A stretch of 64,000 bases of DNA from Nonomuraea endophytica (GTDB lineage Bacteria; Actinomycetota; Actinomycetes; Streptosporangiales; Streptosporangiaceae), in the NCBI RefSeq assembly GCF_014203235.1, contig NZ_JACHIN010000005.1, positions 62,001 through 126,000 of the forward strand, read 5' to 3'. A program made the position numbers and the translations under genes. Of the stretch, positions 50,782 to 60,195 are shown piece by piece; position 1 is the first letter of the stretch, and every line of letters starts with the position of its first letter. A model generated the notes under the pieces. It was not told the DNA's origin. It saw only the letters and a list, made by a program, of their open reading frames with translations, and did not search any database.

Positions 50782-52224
50782 ATGGAGCGCGCCTTCGCCT
50801 GGCGGCCCGTCACCGCGATCGCTCTCGGCACGGCCGCGATCCTGGTGGCTTTAAGCGGGGCCTACGACTATCACCGCGACGAGCTGTACTTCCGCATGCT
50901 CGCCGAGCATCCGGCTTGGGGCTACGTCGACCAACCTCCGCTCACCCCGATGCTGGCGCGTGCCGCCATCGGGGTGTTCGGCGACACGCTCACCGCCATC
51001 CGCATCCCCGCCGCCGTGTGCGCGGCGGTGCTGCTGGTGCTGGTGGCACTCATCGTCCGCGAGCTCGGCGGTGGCCGGTTCGCGCAGATCCTGGCCAGTC
51101 TGGGGGTGGCGACGGCGGGATTCGTCCTGATCGTCGGCCACTCGCTGCTGACGCTCAGCGTGGACCTGCCGCTGTGGGCGGCGGCCATCCTGTTCATCCT
51201 CAAGGTGCTGCTGCGCAACGAGCCCCGCTGGTGGCTGGCCGCCGGCGCGGTGATCGGGGTGGCGACCTACAACAAGCATCTGATCGCGCTGCTGGTCATC
51301 GGCCTGGCCGTCGGCCTGCTCGCGGTGGGTCCGCGCCGGGTGCTGCTCAGCCCGTGGTTGTGGGCGGGGGCGCTGATCGCGGTGCTGCTGGCCGTACCGA
51401 ATCTCGTCTATCAGGTGACGAACGGCTGGCCGCAGCTGAAGATGGCGGCGGCGCTGAGCGCCGACAAGGGCGCGGAGATGCGCGCTCTGTTCCTTCCGAT
51501 GCAGGTGCTGCTGCTCGGCCCGGCGGCGGCGGTGGTCTCCGTGTTCGGGTTCGTGCGGCTGTGGCGCGACCGGCGGGTGCGGGCGCTGGCGGTGGCCTAT
51601 CCGGTGACCGCCCTGCTCACGGTGCTCAGCGGCGGCCGTCCCGACTACATCACCGGGCTGATGGTGCTGCTGTTCGCTGCGGGCTGTGTGGGCCTGGAGG
51701 CGGCGCGCCCGCGCTGGCGGGTGGCGGGCACGGCGGCGCTGGCGCTGGTGGCGGCGGGCAACCTGTTCATCGCGCTGCCGATCCTGCCCGTCAAGGAGGT
51801 GGCGCAGACGGTGATCCCGGAGGCCAACCAGGTGGTCCGCGAGTCTCTGGGCTGGCCGAGCTTCGCCACGCAGCTACGGACGGTGTTCGACAAGCTGTCG
51901 CCGGAGGACCGCTCGCGGGTGATCCTGCTGATGGGCAACTACGGCAACGCGGGCGCTGCCGACCGTGCGGGCCTGCCGCGCGTCTACAGCGCGCACAACC
52001 AGTTGTTCGAGTACGGCCCGCCCCCCGAGACCGGCACCGTGGTCATCGCGGTCGACGTGATCCGGTGGGCCATGAACAAGCAGTTCACCAAGTGCGAGGA
52101 GGCCGGTGAGATCGACAACGGCCTCGACCTGGACAACGAGATCCAGGGCATGGTGATCTTCGTCTGCAGGGGCCTGAAGATCCCGTGGCGCGACGGCTGG
52201 CGCAACTTCCACCATTACTCGTAG
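50782..52224 (+). CDS. ArnT-like/GT39 family membrane glycosyltransferase
   Basis: A 480-residue polytopic protein with about 10-12 TM helices. The first periplasmic loop has YDYHRDELYFRMLAEHPAWG followed by VDQPPLTPMLAR, the acidic catalytic loop of the PMT/ArnT fold, which uses polyprenyl-phosphate sugars to modify lipids or proteins outside the membrane. The C-terminal soluble domain (RVILLMGNYGNAGAADRAGL, FEYGPPPETGTVVIAVDV, KFTKCEEAGEID-like segment) faces outward. Sugar and acceptor are unknown. It appears monocistronic and may be leaderless. Confidence 0.9.
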   Translation: MERAFAWRPVTAIALGTAAILVALSGAYDYHRDELYFRMLAEHPAWGYVDQPPLTPMLARAAIGVFGDTLTAIRIPAAVCAAVLLVLVALIVRELGGGRFAQILASLGVATAGFVLIVGHSLLTLSVDLPLWAAAILFILKVLLRNEPRWWLAAGAVIGVATYNKHLIALLVIGLAVGLLAVGPRRVLLSPWLWAGALIAVLLAVPNLVYQVTNGWPQLKMAAALSADKGAEMRALFLPMQVLLLGPAAAVVSVFGFVRLWRDRRVRALAVAYPVTALLTVLSGGRPDYITGLMVLLFAAGCVGLEAARPRWRVAGTAALALVAAGNLFIALPILPVKEVAQTVIPEANQVVRESLGWPSFATQLRTVFDKLSPEDRSRVILLMGNYGNAGAADRAGLPRVYSAHNQLFEYGPPPETGTVVIAVDVIRWAMNKQFTKCEEAGEIDNGLDLDNEIQGMVIFVCRGLKIPWRDGWRNFHHYS

Positions 52225-52284
52225 AAAACCCGAATTACCACTTTGACTCTTGCCAACTTGACTGTGTCGAATCACGCTCTGCAC

Positions 52285-55200
52285 ATGGTTGTCAAGATCG
52301 CCTGGCGGGCGGCTCTCACGGGGGCCGCAGCCGCCCTGTGCCTCCTGCTCCCCCAGTCCGTGGCTCTGGCCGCACCCCAACCCGACAAGATCGACAAGTC
52401 CGTGATGGACGACCTGAAGGCCGATGACAAGGCGACCTTCTGGGTCAAGATGAAGGGCGAGGCCAACTTATCCGCGGCCCGCCGGGCCACCTCCAAGGAC
52501 GCGAAGGCCGCCGAGGTCTTCAAGACCAAGAAGGGGCACGCCGCGTCCTCCCAGGCGGAGTTGCGCGAGCTGCTGACCGCGCAGAACGCCGACTTCGCCG
52601 CCTACTGGATCGTCAACGCCGTCCGCGTCACCGGCGCGGGCGCCAAGCTCGCCACCGCCATCGCGGACCTGGCGGCGGTCGAGAGCATCCTCCCGGTACG
52701 CACGCTCGCGGTGCCGAAGCCGGAGCAGGGCAGGGCGGAGGCCAGGACCAGGGCCGCCGTCGAGTGGAACATCGACCGGGTCAACGCGCCCCGCGTCTGG
52801 AGCGAGCTCGGCAGCAAGGGCGAGGGCATCGTCGTCGGCCACATCGACACCGGCGCCGACTTCACCCACCCGGAGATCGCCGCGCAGTACCGCGGCCGGA
52901 GCCCCGACGGCGCCTACGACCACAACTACAACTGGTTCGACCCGGCGGGCGTGTGCCCGAGCGCGGCCCCGTGCGACAACAACGACCACGGCACCCACGT
53001 CATGGGCACCATGGTCGGCGCCAACGGCATCGGCGTGGCGCCGGCCGCGCGCTGGATCGCCGCCAAGGGCTGCGAGACCGACACCTGCACCGACGAGTCG
53101 CTGATCAGGTCCGGCCAGTGGATGGCCGCCCCGACCGACCTCAACGGTGAGAACGAACGGCCCGACCTGGCGCCCGACATCGTCAACAACTCCTGGGGCG
53201 GGGCGGGCTTCGACCCCTGGTACAAGACGATCGTGGAGTCGTGGATCGCCGCCGGCATCTTCCCCGCCTTCGCCAACGGCAACGCCGGCCCGGCCTGCAA
53301 CACCAGCGGCTCCCCCGGCCAGTACGTGATCAGCTACAGCGTCGGCGGCCTCGACATCAACAACGCCCTCTACGCCCGCTCCAGCAAGGGCGCCGGCGAG
53401 AACGGCGAGATCAAGCCGAACATCGCCGCCCCGGGCGTGAACGTGCGCTCCTCCGTGCCCGGCGGCGGCTACGCGGCCTTCACCGGCACCTCGATGGCCA
53501 CGCCGCACGTGGCCGCGACGGTGGCGCTGCTGTGGTCGGCGGCCCCGAGCCTGCAGGGCAACGTGGCCGCCACGCGGCCGCTGCTCGACAGCACGGCGAT
53601 CGACGTCAACGACACCAGCTGCGGCGGCACGCCCACCGACAACAACGTCTGGGGCGAGGGCAGGCTCGACTCCTTCGCCGCCGTCCAGTCGGCGCCCCGC
53701 GACGGGCTCGGCGACCTCGGCGGCACCGTGACCGCCGGCGGCGCTCCGGTCGCCAACGCCGAGGTCAGCCTGACCGGGCCGCTGAGCCGTACGGTCTTCA
53801 CCGGCGCGGACGGCACCTACACGGTGCCGCGCCTGCTGCCCGGCGACTACCAGGTGAGCGCGACCAGGTTCGGCTACACCACCGGCACCGCGAGCGCGAC
53901 CGTGGCGGCCGGGCAGACGGCCACCGCGGACGTCACGATGACGCAGAAGGACAGCGGAACGGTCTCCGGTCTCGTCGCGATCGCGGGCGTGCCCGAGTCC
54001 GGCGCGACGCTCGCAGTGGCGGGCACGCCGGTCCAGGCGGTCACCGGCGCCGACGGCCGCTACCGGTTCACGATCCCGCACGGCACCTACGACGTGACCA
54101 TCACGCCGCGCTCGCGCTGCGCGACGGCCTCGACGACCGTCCAGGTGACGGTGGCCGGGGACGTGGTCAAGGACGTGGACCTGCCGCTGCGGGGCGACGG
54201 GTTCGGCTACACCTGTGAGAGCAGGGCCCTGCCGTACGTGGGAGGGACCGAGAAGCTGGCGCTGACCGGCGACGACGAGGCGCAGCAGGTGACGCTGCCG
54301 TTCACCTTCCCGTTCTACGGCGCCGCGCAGACGAAGGCGTGGATCACCACGAACGGCTACGCCTCCTTCGCCAACGAGAAGGTCACCACCGGCTCGAACG
54401 GCACGCTGCCGACCACGGGCACGCCGAACAACGGCGTCTACGCCTACTTCGACGACCTCGTGGCCGACGCCGAGTCGGGCATCTACACCGCGACGCAGGG
54501 CACCGCGCCCAACCGCGTCTACGTGGTGGAGTGGCGCAACGTGAAGTTCTACTCCGACGCGACGCTGCGGATCTCGGTGTCGATGCTCCTGGGTGAGAAC
54601 GGCTCGGTGTCCTACCGCTACAAGGACATCGAGGGCGCCCGCGAGCAGGGCAACAGCGCCACGATCGGGGTGGAGAACGGGACCGGCACCGACGCGCTGC
54701 TGTACTCGTTCAACACCGCGGCGGTCTCCACCGGGCAGAGCGTGACGGTCGCGGCCACCCGCCACGGGCTGGTCACGGGCACGGTCACCGACGCCAACGA
54801 CGGCAAGGCGATCGCGGGCGCGACGGTGAAGGTGGGCGAGGCGGCCACGTTCACCACGGGCGCTGACGGCACGTTCTACGGTCAGGTGCCGGCCGGCGAC
54901 CACAAGGTGGAGGTGTCCAGGGAGCACTACGGCACGTTCTCCCAGGACGTCACCATCGCCCCGCTGGCGTTCACCCGCGTGGACACGGCGCTGATCACCG
55001 GCGCGGTGAGCGCCTCGGTCGGCGAGGTCGCGGTGGTCATGCCCACGGGCGTCAGCCGCAGCCGTTCGTTCGAGCTGACCAACCTCGGCGCGCCCGCCGA
55101 CTACACCGTCACCAGCGACGCCGCCTGGCTCACCGCCGCGCCGACCGCCGGCCGCCTCGCCAAGGGCGAGAAGGCCGCGGTGAAGGTCACGGTCAGCAGC

Positions 55201-55785
55201 CAGGGCGTGCAGCCGGGCACGGTCCGGGCGGGCAAGCTCACGGTGAAGTCCAACAGCGGCCGCCAGCCGATCCTGGAGATCACCGTGAACGTCGTGGTGC
55301 CCAAGCACCAGGTCGCGCTCGACACCGGCGCCACCAGGCAGGTCGTCGACGCCCAGGGCGACGTGTGGACCCCGGACCGCAAGTACACCCAGGGCGGCCA
55401 CGGCTACGTGGCCAACCAGAACCGCACGGCCGACACCCGCAGGACCATCGCGGGCACCACGGAGCAGACGTTGTTCCGCACCGCCCGGGAGAACCTGCTG
55501 GAGTACCGCTTCGACAACGTGCCGAACGGCACCTACACCGTCGAACTGGGCTTCGCCGAGATCACCTCGAAGCAGCCCGGTGACCGGGTCTTCGACGTGA
55601 TCGTCGAGGGCCAGCTCGCCGTACCCGCGCTCGACCTGGCCCTGGAGGTGGGCGCCTACACGGCGGCGAACCGCTCGTACACCGTGAAGGTCACCGACGG
55701 CCAGCTGAACGTGCGCTTCGCCCGGCGGGACGGCCAGCCGATCGTCAACGCCGTGCGTATCTCCGAGCGGCCCGACAAGAACTAG
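52285..55785 (+). CDS. Secreted S8 subtilisin-family peptidase with accessory domains
   Basis: A 1166-residue preproprotein. The signal peptide (WRAALTGAAAALCLLLPQSV) leads to a prodomain, then the subtilase domain with catalytic Asp188 (GHIDTGADF), His235 (NNDHGTHVMGT), oxyanion Asn331 (FANGNAGPAC) and Ser403 (GTSMATPHVA). Downstream are carboxypeptidase-regulatory-like Ig folds (about 475-625 and 825-900), a beta-rich module (about 640-820) with LPFTFPFYG, a BACON-like region and a C-terminal malectin-like domain (about 1010-1166) that may bind carbohydrate. I use ATG 52285; an in-frame TTG lies upstream at 52243. Its stop shares CTAG with the opposing GDSL gene. Confidence 0.94.
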   Translation: MVVKIAWRAALTGAAAALCLLLPQSVALAAPQPDKIDKSVMDDLKADDKATFWVKMKGEANLSAARRATSKDAKAAEVFKTKKGHAASSQAELRELLTAQNADFAAYWIVNAVRVTGAGAKLATAIADLAAVESILPVRTLAVPKPEQGRAEARTRAAVEWNIDRVNAPRVWSELGSKGEGIVVGHIDTGADFTHPEIAAQYRGRSPDGAYDHNYNWFDPAGVCPSAAPCDNNDHGTHVMGTMVGANGIGVAPAARWIAAKGCETDTCTDESLIRSGQWMAAPTDLNGENERPDLAPDIVNNSWGGAGFDPWYKTIVESWIAAGIFPAFANGNAGPACNTSGSPGQYVISYSVGGLDINNALYARSSKGAGENGEIKPNIAAPGVNVRSSVPGGGYAAFTGTSMATPHVAATVALLWSAAPSLQGNVAATRPLLDSTAIDVNDTSCGGTPTDNNVWGEGRLDSFAAVQSAPRDGLGDLGGTVTAGGAPVANAEVSLTGPLSRTVFTGADGTYTVPRLLPGDYQVSATRFGYTTGTASATVAAGQTATADVTMTQKDSGTVSGLVAIAGVPESGATLAVAGTPVQAVTGADGRYRFTIPHGTYDVTITPRSRCATASTTVQVTVAGDVVKDVDLPLRGDGFGYTCESRALPYVGGTEKLALTGDDEAQQVTLPFTFPFYGAAQTKAWITTNGYASFANEKVTTGSNGTLPTTGTPNNGVYAYFDDLVADAESGIYTATQGTAPNRVYVVEWRNVKFYSDATLRISVSMLLGENGSVSYRYKDIEGAREQGNSATIGVENGTGTDALLYSFNTAAVSTGQSVTVAATRHGLVTGTVTDANDGKAIAGATVKVGEAATFTTGADGTFYGQVPAGDHKVEVSREHYGTFSQDVTIAPLAFTRVDTALITGAVSASVGEVAVVMPTGVSRSRSFELTNLGAPADYTVTSDAAWLTAAPTAGRLAKGEKAAVKVTVSSQGVQPGTVRAGKLTVKSNSGRQPILEITVNVVVPKHQVALDTGATRQVVDAQGDVWTPDRKYTQGGHGYVANQNRTADTRRTIAGTTEQTLFRTARENLLEYRFDNVPNGTYTVELGFAEITSKQPGDRVFDVIVEGQLAVPALDLALEVGAYTAANRSYTVKVTDGQLNVRFARRDGQPIVNAVRISERPDKN

Positions 55786-56546
55786 CCGGGCCGCACCGGC
55801 GTCAGCCCCGGCCGCTTGGGGCTGACGCCGTCGCCGGAGGAGCGGCCGTGCAGGCGGCGGTTGATCCACGGGGCCAGGAACTGCCTGGCCCAGCGCAGGT
55901 CCTCCCGCCGGGCGTCCGTCCAGACGGGCGGGCGCCGCGGCGGGTACGGCACCCGCCAGTCCTGCTCGACCGGCACCCCGAGCACCTCGGCTGCGGCCAG
56001 CGCCACGCGGCGGTGGCCGTCACCGTTGAGGTGGAGCCGGTCGGAGTCCCAGGCGCGCGGGTCGCGCAGCACGGCCATGGGCCACAGGTCGACCAGGTGG
56101 GCGTCGTAGCGCCGGGCGATGTCGTGGATGTGCAGGTTGTAGACCTCGATCTTGCTGTGCGCCAGCCGCATGACGGGCACGTGCCGCAGGTCGAAGCCGG
56201 TGAACAGCATCACCTTGGCCCCGGCCTCGGTGAGCGCGCGCACCCCTTGTTCCAGCCTCCTGGCGACGATCGCGGGCCCGCTGCCGGGCCGCAGGATGTC
56301 GTTGCCTCCCGCGCAGAGGGAGACCAGGTCGGCGCCCATGGCGATGGCCTGCGGCACCTGCTCGGCCACGATCTCGTCGATGATCCGGCCGCGCACCGCG
56401 AGGTTGGCGTAGCGCAGTCCCGGCCCATCGGCCTCGATGTGCTCGGCGAGGCGGTCGGCCCAGCCGCGGAAGCCCGTGGCGGCCGGGTCTTCGAGTCCCT
56501 CTGTGAAGCTGTCCCCTAGGGCGACGTATGAAGAAATTCGTCCCAT
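55782..56546 (-). CDS. SGNH/GDSL hydrolase
   Basis: A 254-residue esterase/lipase-like protein. Block I is VALGDSFTEGLEDPAATGFR (Ser), block III SLCAGGNDILRPG, and block V DRLHLNGDGHRRVAL (Asp/His). ANLAVRGRIIDEIVAEQ supplies block II. No signal peptide is seen, so it is probably cytoplasmic. ATG 56546 is chosen because it directly precedes the conserved block (MGRISSYVALGDS); an ATG nine codons upstream is possible. The last 16 residues are encoded by a perfect inverted repeat that may serve as a terminator for the opposing protease. Confidence 0.93.
   Translation of the reverse strand: MGRISSYVALGDSFTEGLEDPAATGFRGWADRLAEHIEADGPGLRYANLAVRGRIIDEIVAEQVPQAIAMGADLVSLCAGGNDILRPGSGPAIVARRLEQGVRALTEAGAKVMLFTGFDLRHVPVMRLAHSKIEVYNLHIHDIARRYDAHLVDLWPMAVLRDPRAWDSDRLHLNGDGHRRVALAAAEVLGVPVEQDWRVPYPPRRPPVWTDARREDLRWARQFLAPWINRRLHGRSSGDGVSPKRPGLTPVRPG
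55798..55829 (+). terminator. Hairpin inside the GDSL gene 3' end, likely terminator of the S8 protease
   Basis: GGCGTCAGCCCC (55798-55809) and GGGGCTGACGCC (55818-55829) pair perfectly over 12 bp around an 8-base loop, 13 bases past the protease stop. It lies within the coding region of the convergent GDSL gene, whose codons near its stop are thus constrained by the hairpin. Confidence 0.65.
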
Positions 56547-56657
56547 GACGGGATAGTTTGCCGCGAATGTCATGCCCTACGCGACCGTAGGTCAATCCGG
56601 CGGACGCTCCGGGACGAAGTAGGAGGCGACAGTCCCCAACCAGAAGGAGCACACCTC

Positions 56658-57536
56658 ATGCGCACGACACTGGCCCTCGCCGCCATCGTGGCCTGCGCGG
56701 GCGCCGGCCTGGCCGCGCCCGCGCTCGCCGACGCCTCCCCCCGGCGCGACGGCGTCACCCTGCGGGTCGCCGGGCTGACGGACGACGGCAGGCTGGTCGC
56801 CTTCCGCGCCGACCGTCCCGGCTCCGTCACCGACGTCGGCAAGGTCAACGGGCTGACGGGCGACGCGAAGGTGGTCGGCATCGACTACCGCGTGCAGAAC
56901 GGCAAGCTGTACGCCGTCGGCGACCAGGGCGGCGTCTACACGCTGTCCGGCGCGGCCAAGGCGACCAAGGTCTCCCAGCTCAGCGTCGCCCTGGACGGCA
57001 AGAACTTCGGCGTCGACTTCAACCCCGCCGCCAACCGGCTGCGCGTGATCAGCGACACCGGCCAGAACCTGCGGCACAACATCGACGACCCGATGGGCGC
57101 CCCGGCCGCCGGCACGACCGCGACCGACGGCAAGCTCACCAATCCGCCCGTGCCGCCCGCCACGACCGGCGTCACCGCCCTCGGCGTGAGCGGCGCCGCC
57201 TACACCAACAACGACCTGGACGCGACGACGGCCACGACGCTCTTCGACGCGGACACGACCGCCGACCAGATCGCGGTCCAATCGCCGGCCAACGCCGGCA
57301 ACCTCGCCCCGACCGGCAAGCTCGGCGTGGACGCGGGCCCCGCGGCCGGCTTCGACATCTACACCACGCTGCGCAAGGGCGCCGCCTCGGCCAACACCGC
57401 CTACGCGGCGCTGACGGTGAGCGGTTCCGCCCGCTTCTACGCCATCGACCCCCTGACCGGTGCGGCCACCCAGGTGGGAACGTTCCCGGCCCGCCGCCAG
57501 GTCGTGGACATCGCACTGCCGCTCGACCAGAGCTGA
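56658..57536 (+). CDS. Secreted DUF4394 domain protein
   Basis: A 292-residue protein with a Sec signal peptide (MRTTLALAAIVACAGAGLAA, then PALADA). The mature part is a single DUF4394 domain: LTDDGRLVAFRADRPGS at the start, GIDYRVQNGKLYAVGDQGGV, NFGVDFNPAANRLRVISDTG, and TLFDADTTADQIAVQSPANA. These are beta-propeller-like extracellular proteins of unknown function. AAGGAG lies 7 bases before the ATG. It is divergent from the GDSL hydrolase gene across about 111 bp. Confidence 0.92.
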   Translation: MRTTLALAAIVACAGAGLAAPALADASPRRDGVTLRVAGLTDDGRLVAFRADRPGSVTDVGKVNGLTGDAKVVGIDYRVQNGKLYAVGDQGGVYTLSGAAKATKVSQLSVALDGKNFGVDFNPAANRLRVISDTGQNLRHNIDDPMGAPAAGTTATDGKLTNPPVPPATTGVTALGVSGAAYTNNDLDATTATTLFDADTTADQIAVQSPANAGNLAPTGKLGVDAGPAAGFDIYTTLRKGAASANTAYAALTVSGSARFYAIDPLTGAATQVGTFPARRQVVDIALPLDQS

Positions 57537-57654
57537 CGCCACCCGCCGCACACCCGGCCCCGGCAGTCAAGGCGCATCCGCAGGAAAGCATGACCCGCCC
57601 ACGGGCGCGAATCCCCCTTGTCCCCCCGCCCACGCGTCTGTTACCCGTTGAGGT

Positions 57655-59238
57655 ATGCGGGGGAGATATCCAGTACGTGTCACCAGAGACCTGCCCGTTC
57701 CCATGCCCGACGGCGTGCGGCTGCTGGCCGACCACTACGTGCCCGTCGGGGCGCCGCGTGCGCCGGTCGTGCTGATCCGCTCGCCGTACGGCCGCAGGGG
57801 CGCCTTCGGGTGGATGTTCGGCCGCGGCTTCGCCCGGCGGGGCTTCCAGGTGGTCATGCAGTCCTGCCGGGGCGGTTTCGGCTCCGGCGGGCTGCTCGAC
57901 CCGCTCGGCGACGAGCACGACGACGGCCTGGCCACCGTGGCCTGGATGCGCGAGCAGCCCTGGTACAGCGGCAGCTTCGCCACCTTCGGCCCCTCCTACC
58001 TCGGCTACACCCAGTGGGCCATCGCCCCCTACGCCGGTCCCGACCTGAAGGCGATGGCCACCCAGATCACCGCCTCCCAGTTCCGCGACGCCGCCTACGT
58101 GGGCGGGGCGTTCGCGCTGGAGTCGGCGCTGAGCTGGACGACGCTGACCGACGCGATGTCACGGCGCTTCGGCGGCACCGCCGCGCTGACCGCGCCCCGG
58201 CTGACCCGCCGCGCGGTGCTGTCGGGGCGGCCGATGGGCGAGCTGGACCTGGTCTCGGCCGGGCATCCGCTGGCCTTCTACCAGGATCTGCTCGCGCACC
58301 ACGGCGATCCGGCCGCGCCGTACTGGGTCAAGCGCGACTTCTCGCCCGACGTGGCCGACGTCGAGGCCGCGGTCACGATGCTCGGCGGCTGGTACGACGT
58401 GTTCCTGCCCTGGCAGATCAAGGACTATCTGACGATGCGCAGAGCCGGGCGGCGGCCGTACCTGACCATCGGGCCCTGGTACCACGTGGACATGCGCCAC
58501 GGCCGCCCCTCCGTCGCCGAGGCGCTGACCTGGTTCCGCGCCCACCTGCTGGGCGACTTCTCCCGGTTGCGGGCCGACCCGGTGCGGCTGCACGTCACCG
58601 GCGCCGGCGAGTGGCGCGACTATCCGGACTGGCCGGTTCCGGGGATGCGGATGCGCCGCTGGCACCTGCGGTCCGGGTTCGGGCTGGATCCGGCCGCGCC
58701 CGGCGAGGACGGCGCCGACCGCTTCCGCTACCACCCCGCCCATCCCACGCCGGTCATCGGCGGCCCGGTGCTGCTGGCCGACTCCCGCCCACGTGACCAG
58801 CGCCGCCTGGAGGCCCGCCGCGACGTGCTCGTCTACACCTCCGCGCCGCTGCGCGCCGACACCGAGATGATCGGTCCCGTGGGCGCCGAGCTCTCGGTGC
58901 GCTCCAGCGCGCCCTGCACGGACGTGGTGGTGCGGGTCTGCGACGTGAACCCGTCGGGCGCGTCCATGAACATCTGCGAGGGGGTACGGCGCACGCTCGG
59001 CGGACCGGAGGACATCCGGCGGGTCGAGGTGGACCTGTGGCCGATCGGGCACCGCTTCAAGCGCGGCCACCGGATCCGGGTCCACGTGGCGGCCGGGGCG
59101 TACCCGACGATCGCCCGCAACCCGGGCACGGGCGATCCGATCGCGGACGGCGGGCCCATGCTGCCGGCCGACGTCGAGGTCCTTCACTCCCCCGACCATC
59201 CCTCGGCCGTGCTCCTGCCCGAAGTGACCGGACCGTAG
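57655..59238 (+). CDS. CocE/NonD family hydrolase (X-Pro dipeptidyl-peptidase S15 fold)
   Basis: A 527-residue protein. It shows the alpha/beta hydrolase core MPDGVRLLADHYVP, PVVLIRSPYGRRGAF and a nucleophile Ser114 in FGPSYLGYTQW. The Asp region is MLGGWYDVFLPW and the His region GPWYHVDMRHGRP. The C-terminal jelly-roll domain (ELSVRSSAPCTDVVVRVCDV; GHRIRVHVAAGAYPTIARNP) is characteristic of the family. Members hydrolyse esters or acyl amides, such as cocaine esterase or glutaryl acylases; the substrate is unknown. No signal peptide. It lies 9 bp before the WYL regulator. Confidence 0.94.
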   Translation: MRGRYPVRVTRDLPVPMPDGVRLLADHYVPVGAPRAPVVLIRSPYGRRGAFGWMFGRGFARRGFQVVMQSCRGGFGSGGLLDPLGDEHDDGLATVAWMREQPWYSGSFATFGPSYLGYTQWAIAPYAGPDLKAMATQITASQFRDAAYVGGAFALESALSWTTLTDAMSRRFGGTAALTAPRLTRRAVLSGRPMGELDLVSAGHPLAFYQDLLAHHGDPAAPYWVKRDFSPDVADVEAAVTMLGGWYDVFLPWQIKDYLTMRRAGRRPYLTIGPWYHVDMRHGRPSVAEALTWFRAHLLGDFSRLRADPVRLHVTGAGEWRDYPDWPVPGMRMRRWHLRSGFGLDPAAPGEDGADRFRYHPAHPTPVIGGPVLLADSRPRDQRRLEARRDVLVYTSAPLRADTEMIGPVGAELSVRSSAPCTDVVVRVCDVNPSGASMNICEGVRRTLGGPEDIRRVEVDLWPIGHRFKRGHRIRVHVAAGAYPTIARNPGTGDPIADGGPMLPADVEVLHSPDHPSAVLLPEVTGP

Positions 59239-59247
59239 AGTCGGATC

Positions 59248-60195
59248 GTGCGCGCGTCCCGGTTGATGTCGGTGATCCTGCTGCTGCAAGGGCGGGGCGG
59301 GATGACGGCGGCCGAGCTGGCCGAGGAGCTGGAGGTGTCCGAGCGGACCGTCCACCGCGACGTGCTGGCGCTGAGCGAGGCGGGCGTCCCGGTCTACGCC
59401 GACCGGGGGCGGCGCGGCGGCTACCGGCTGCTGGAGGGCTACCGCACCCGGCTGACCGGGCTCGACCGGGCCGAGGCCGAGGCGCTGTTCCTGTCGGGGG
59501 TGCCGGGGGCGCTGCGCGAGATGGGAATGCAGGACGTGGCGGCCACCGCCCGGCTGAAGGCGGCGGCGGCGCTGTCACCCGGGCTGCGGGACGCGCCCTC
59601 GACGGCGGCGCAGCGCTTCCACCTGGACGCGCCGGGCTGGTTCGCCGCCGACGACCCGCCGCCGGCCGCGCTGGCGCCGCTGGCCAGGGCGGTGTGGGGC
59701 GATCGGGTGGTCGATCTGGCGTACAAGGGCAGGCAGCGCACGCTGCGCCCGTACGGGCTGGTGCTCAAGGCGGGCGTCTGGTATCTGGTGGCGCACGCTG
59801 GCGACTTCCTCACCTTCCGGGTGGACCGGGTGGAGGCGGTCATGGCCCGGGAGGAGGGCTTCTCCCGGGATCCGGGGTTCGACCTGGCGGAGTACTGGCG
59901 GCTGCAGTCGGCCCGCTTCGCCCGCTCCCTGCTGCGCACCACCATCAAGCTGCGGCTCAGCCCGTCCGGGGTGCGCATGCTCCGCCACATCGCCGACCCG
60001 GCCGCGCTGGAGGGCGCGCTCGCCTCGCTGGGCGAGGACGGGACGGTCGAGCTGGGCGTGGAGTCGGTGAGGGTCGCGTACACGCAGGTGCTGCGCTTCG
60101 GGCCGGAGGCGGAGGTGCTGGAACCGCCGGAGCTGCGCGAGATGGTGCGCGAGGCCGTCCTGCGGACGGCCCGCCTGTACACCCCGGACGCCTAG
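59248..60195 (+). CDS. HTH regulator with WYL domain (YafY-like)
   Basis: A 315-residue regulator. An N-terminal winged helix of DeoR/HTH_11 type (RLMSVILLLQGRGGMTAAEL, AEELEVSERTVHRDVLALSE) precedes a WYL ligand-binding domain (RPYGLVLKAGVWYLVAHAGD, FLTFRVDRVEAVMARE) and a WCX C-terminal extension. WYL proteins bind nucleic acids or small ligands. GTG 59248 starts 9 bp after the CocE gene, suggesting co-transcription. Its TAG shares CTAG with the stop of the opposing SDR gene. Confidence 0.94.
   Translation: MRASRLMSVILLLQGRGGMTAAELAEELEVSERTVHRDVLALSEAGVPVYADRGRRGGYRLLEGYRTRLTGLDRAEAEALFLSGVPGALREMGMQDVAATARLKAAAALSPGLRDAPSTAAQRFHLDAPGWFAADDPPPAALAPLARAVWGDRVVDLAYKGRQRTLRPYGLVLKAGVWYLVAHAGDFLTFRVDRVEAVMAREEGFSRDPGFDLAEYWRLQSARFARSLLRTTIKLRLSPSGVRMLRHIADPAALEGALASLGEDGTVELGVESVRVAYTQVLRFGPEAEVLEPPELREMVREAVLRTARLYTPDA

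Noticed and set aside
52468..55869. Very long antisense frame opposite the S8 protease
   Set aside because: Low-complexity Arg/Gly/Val composition and no recognisable motif; the + strand carries the complete subtilase triad.
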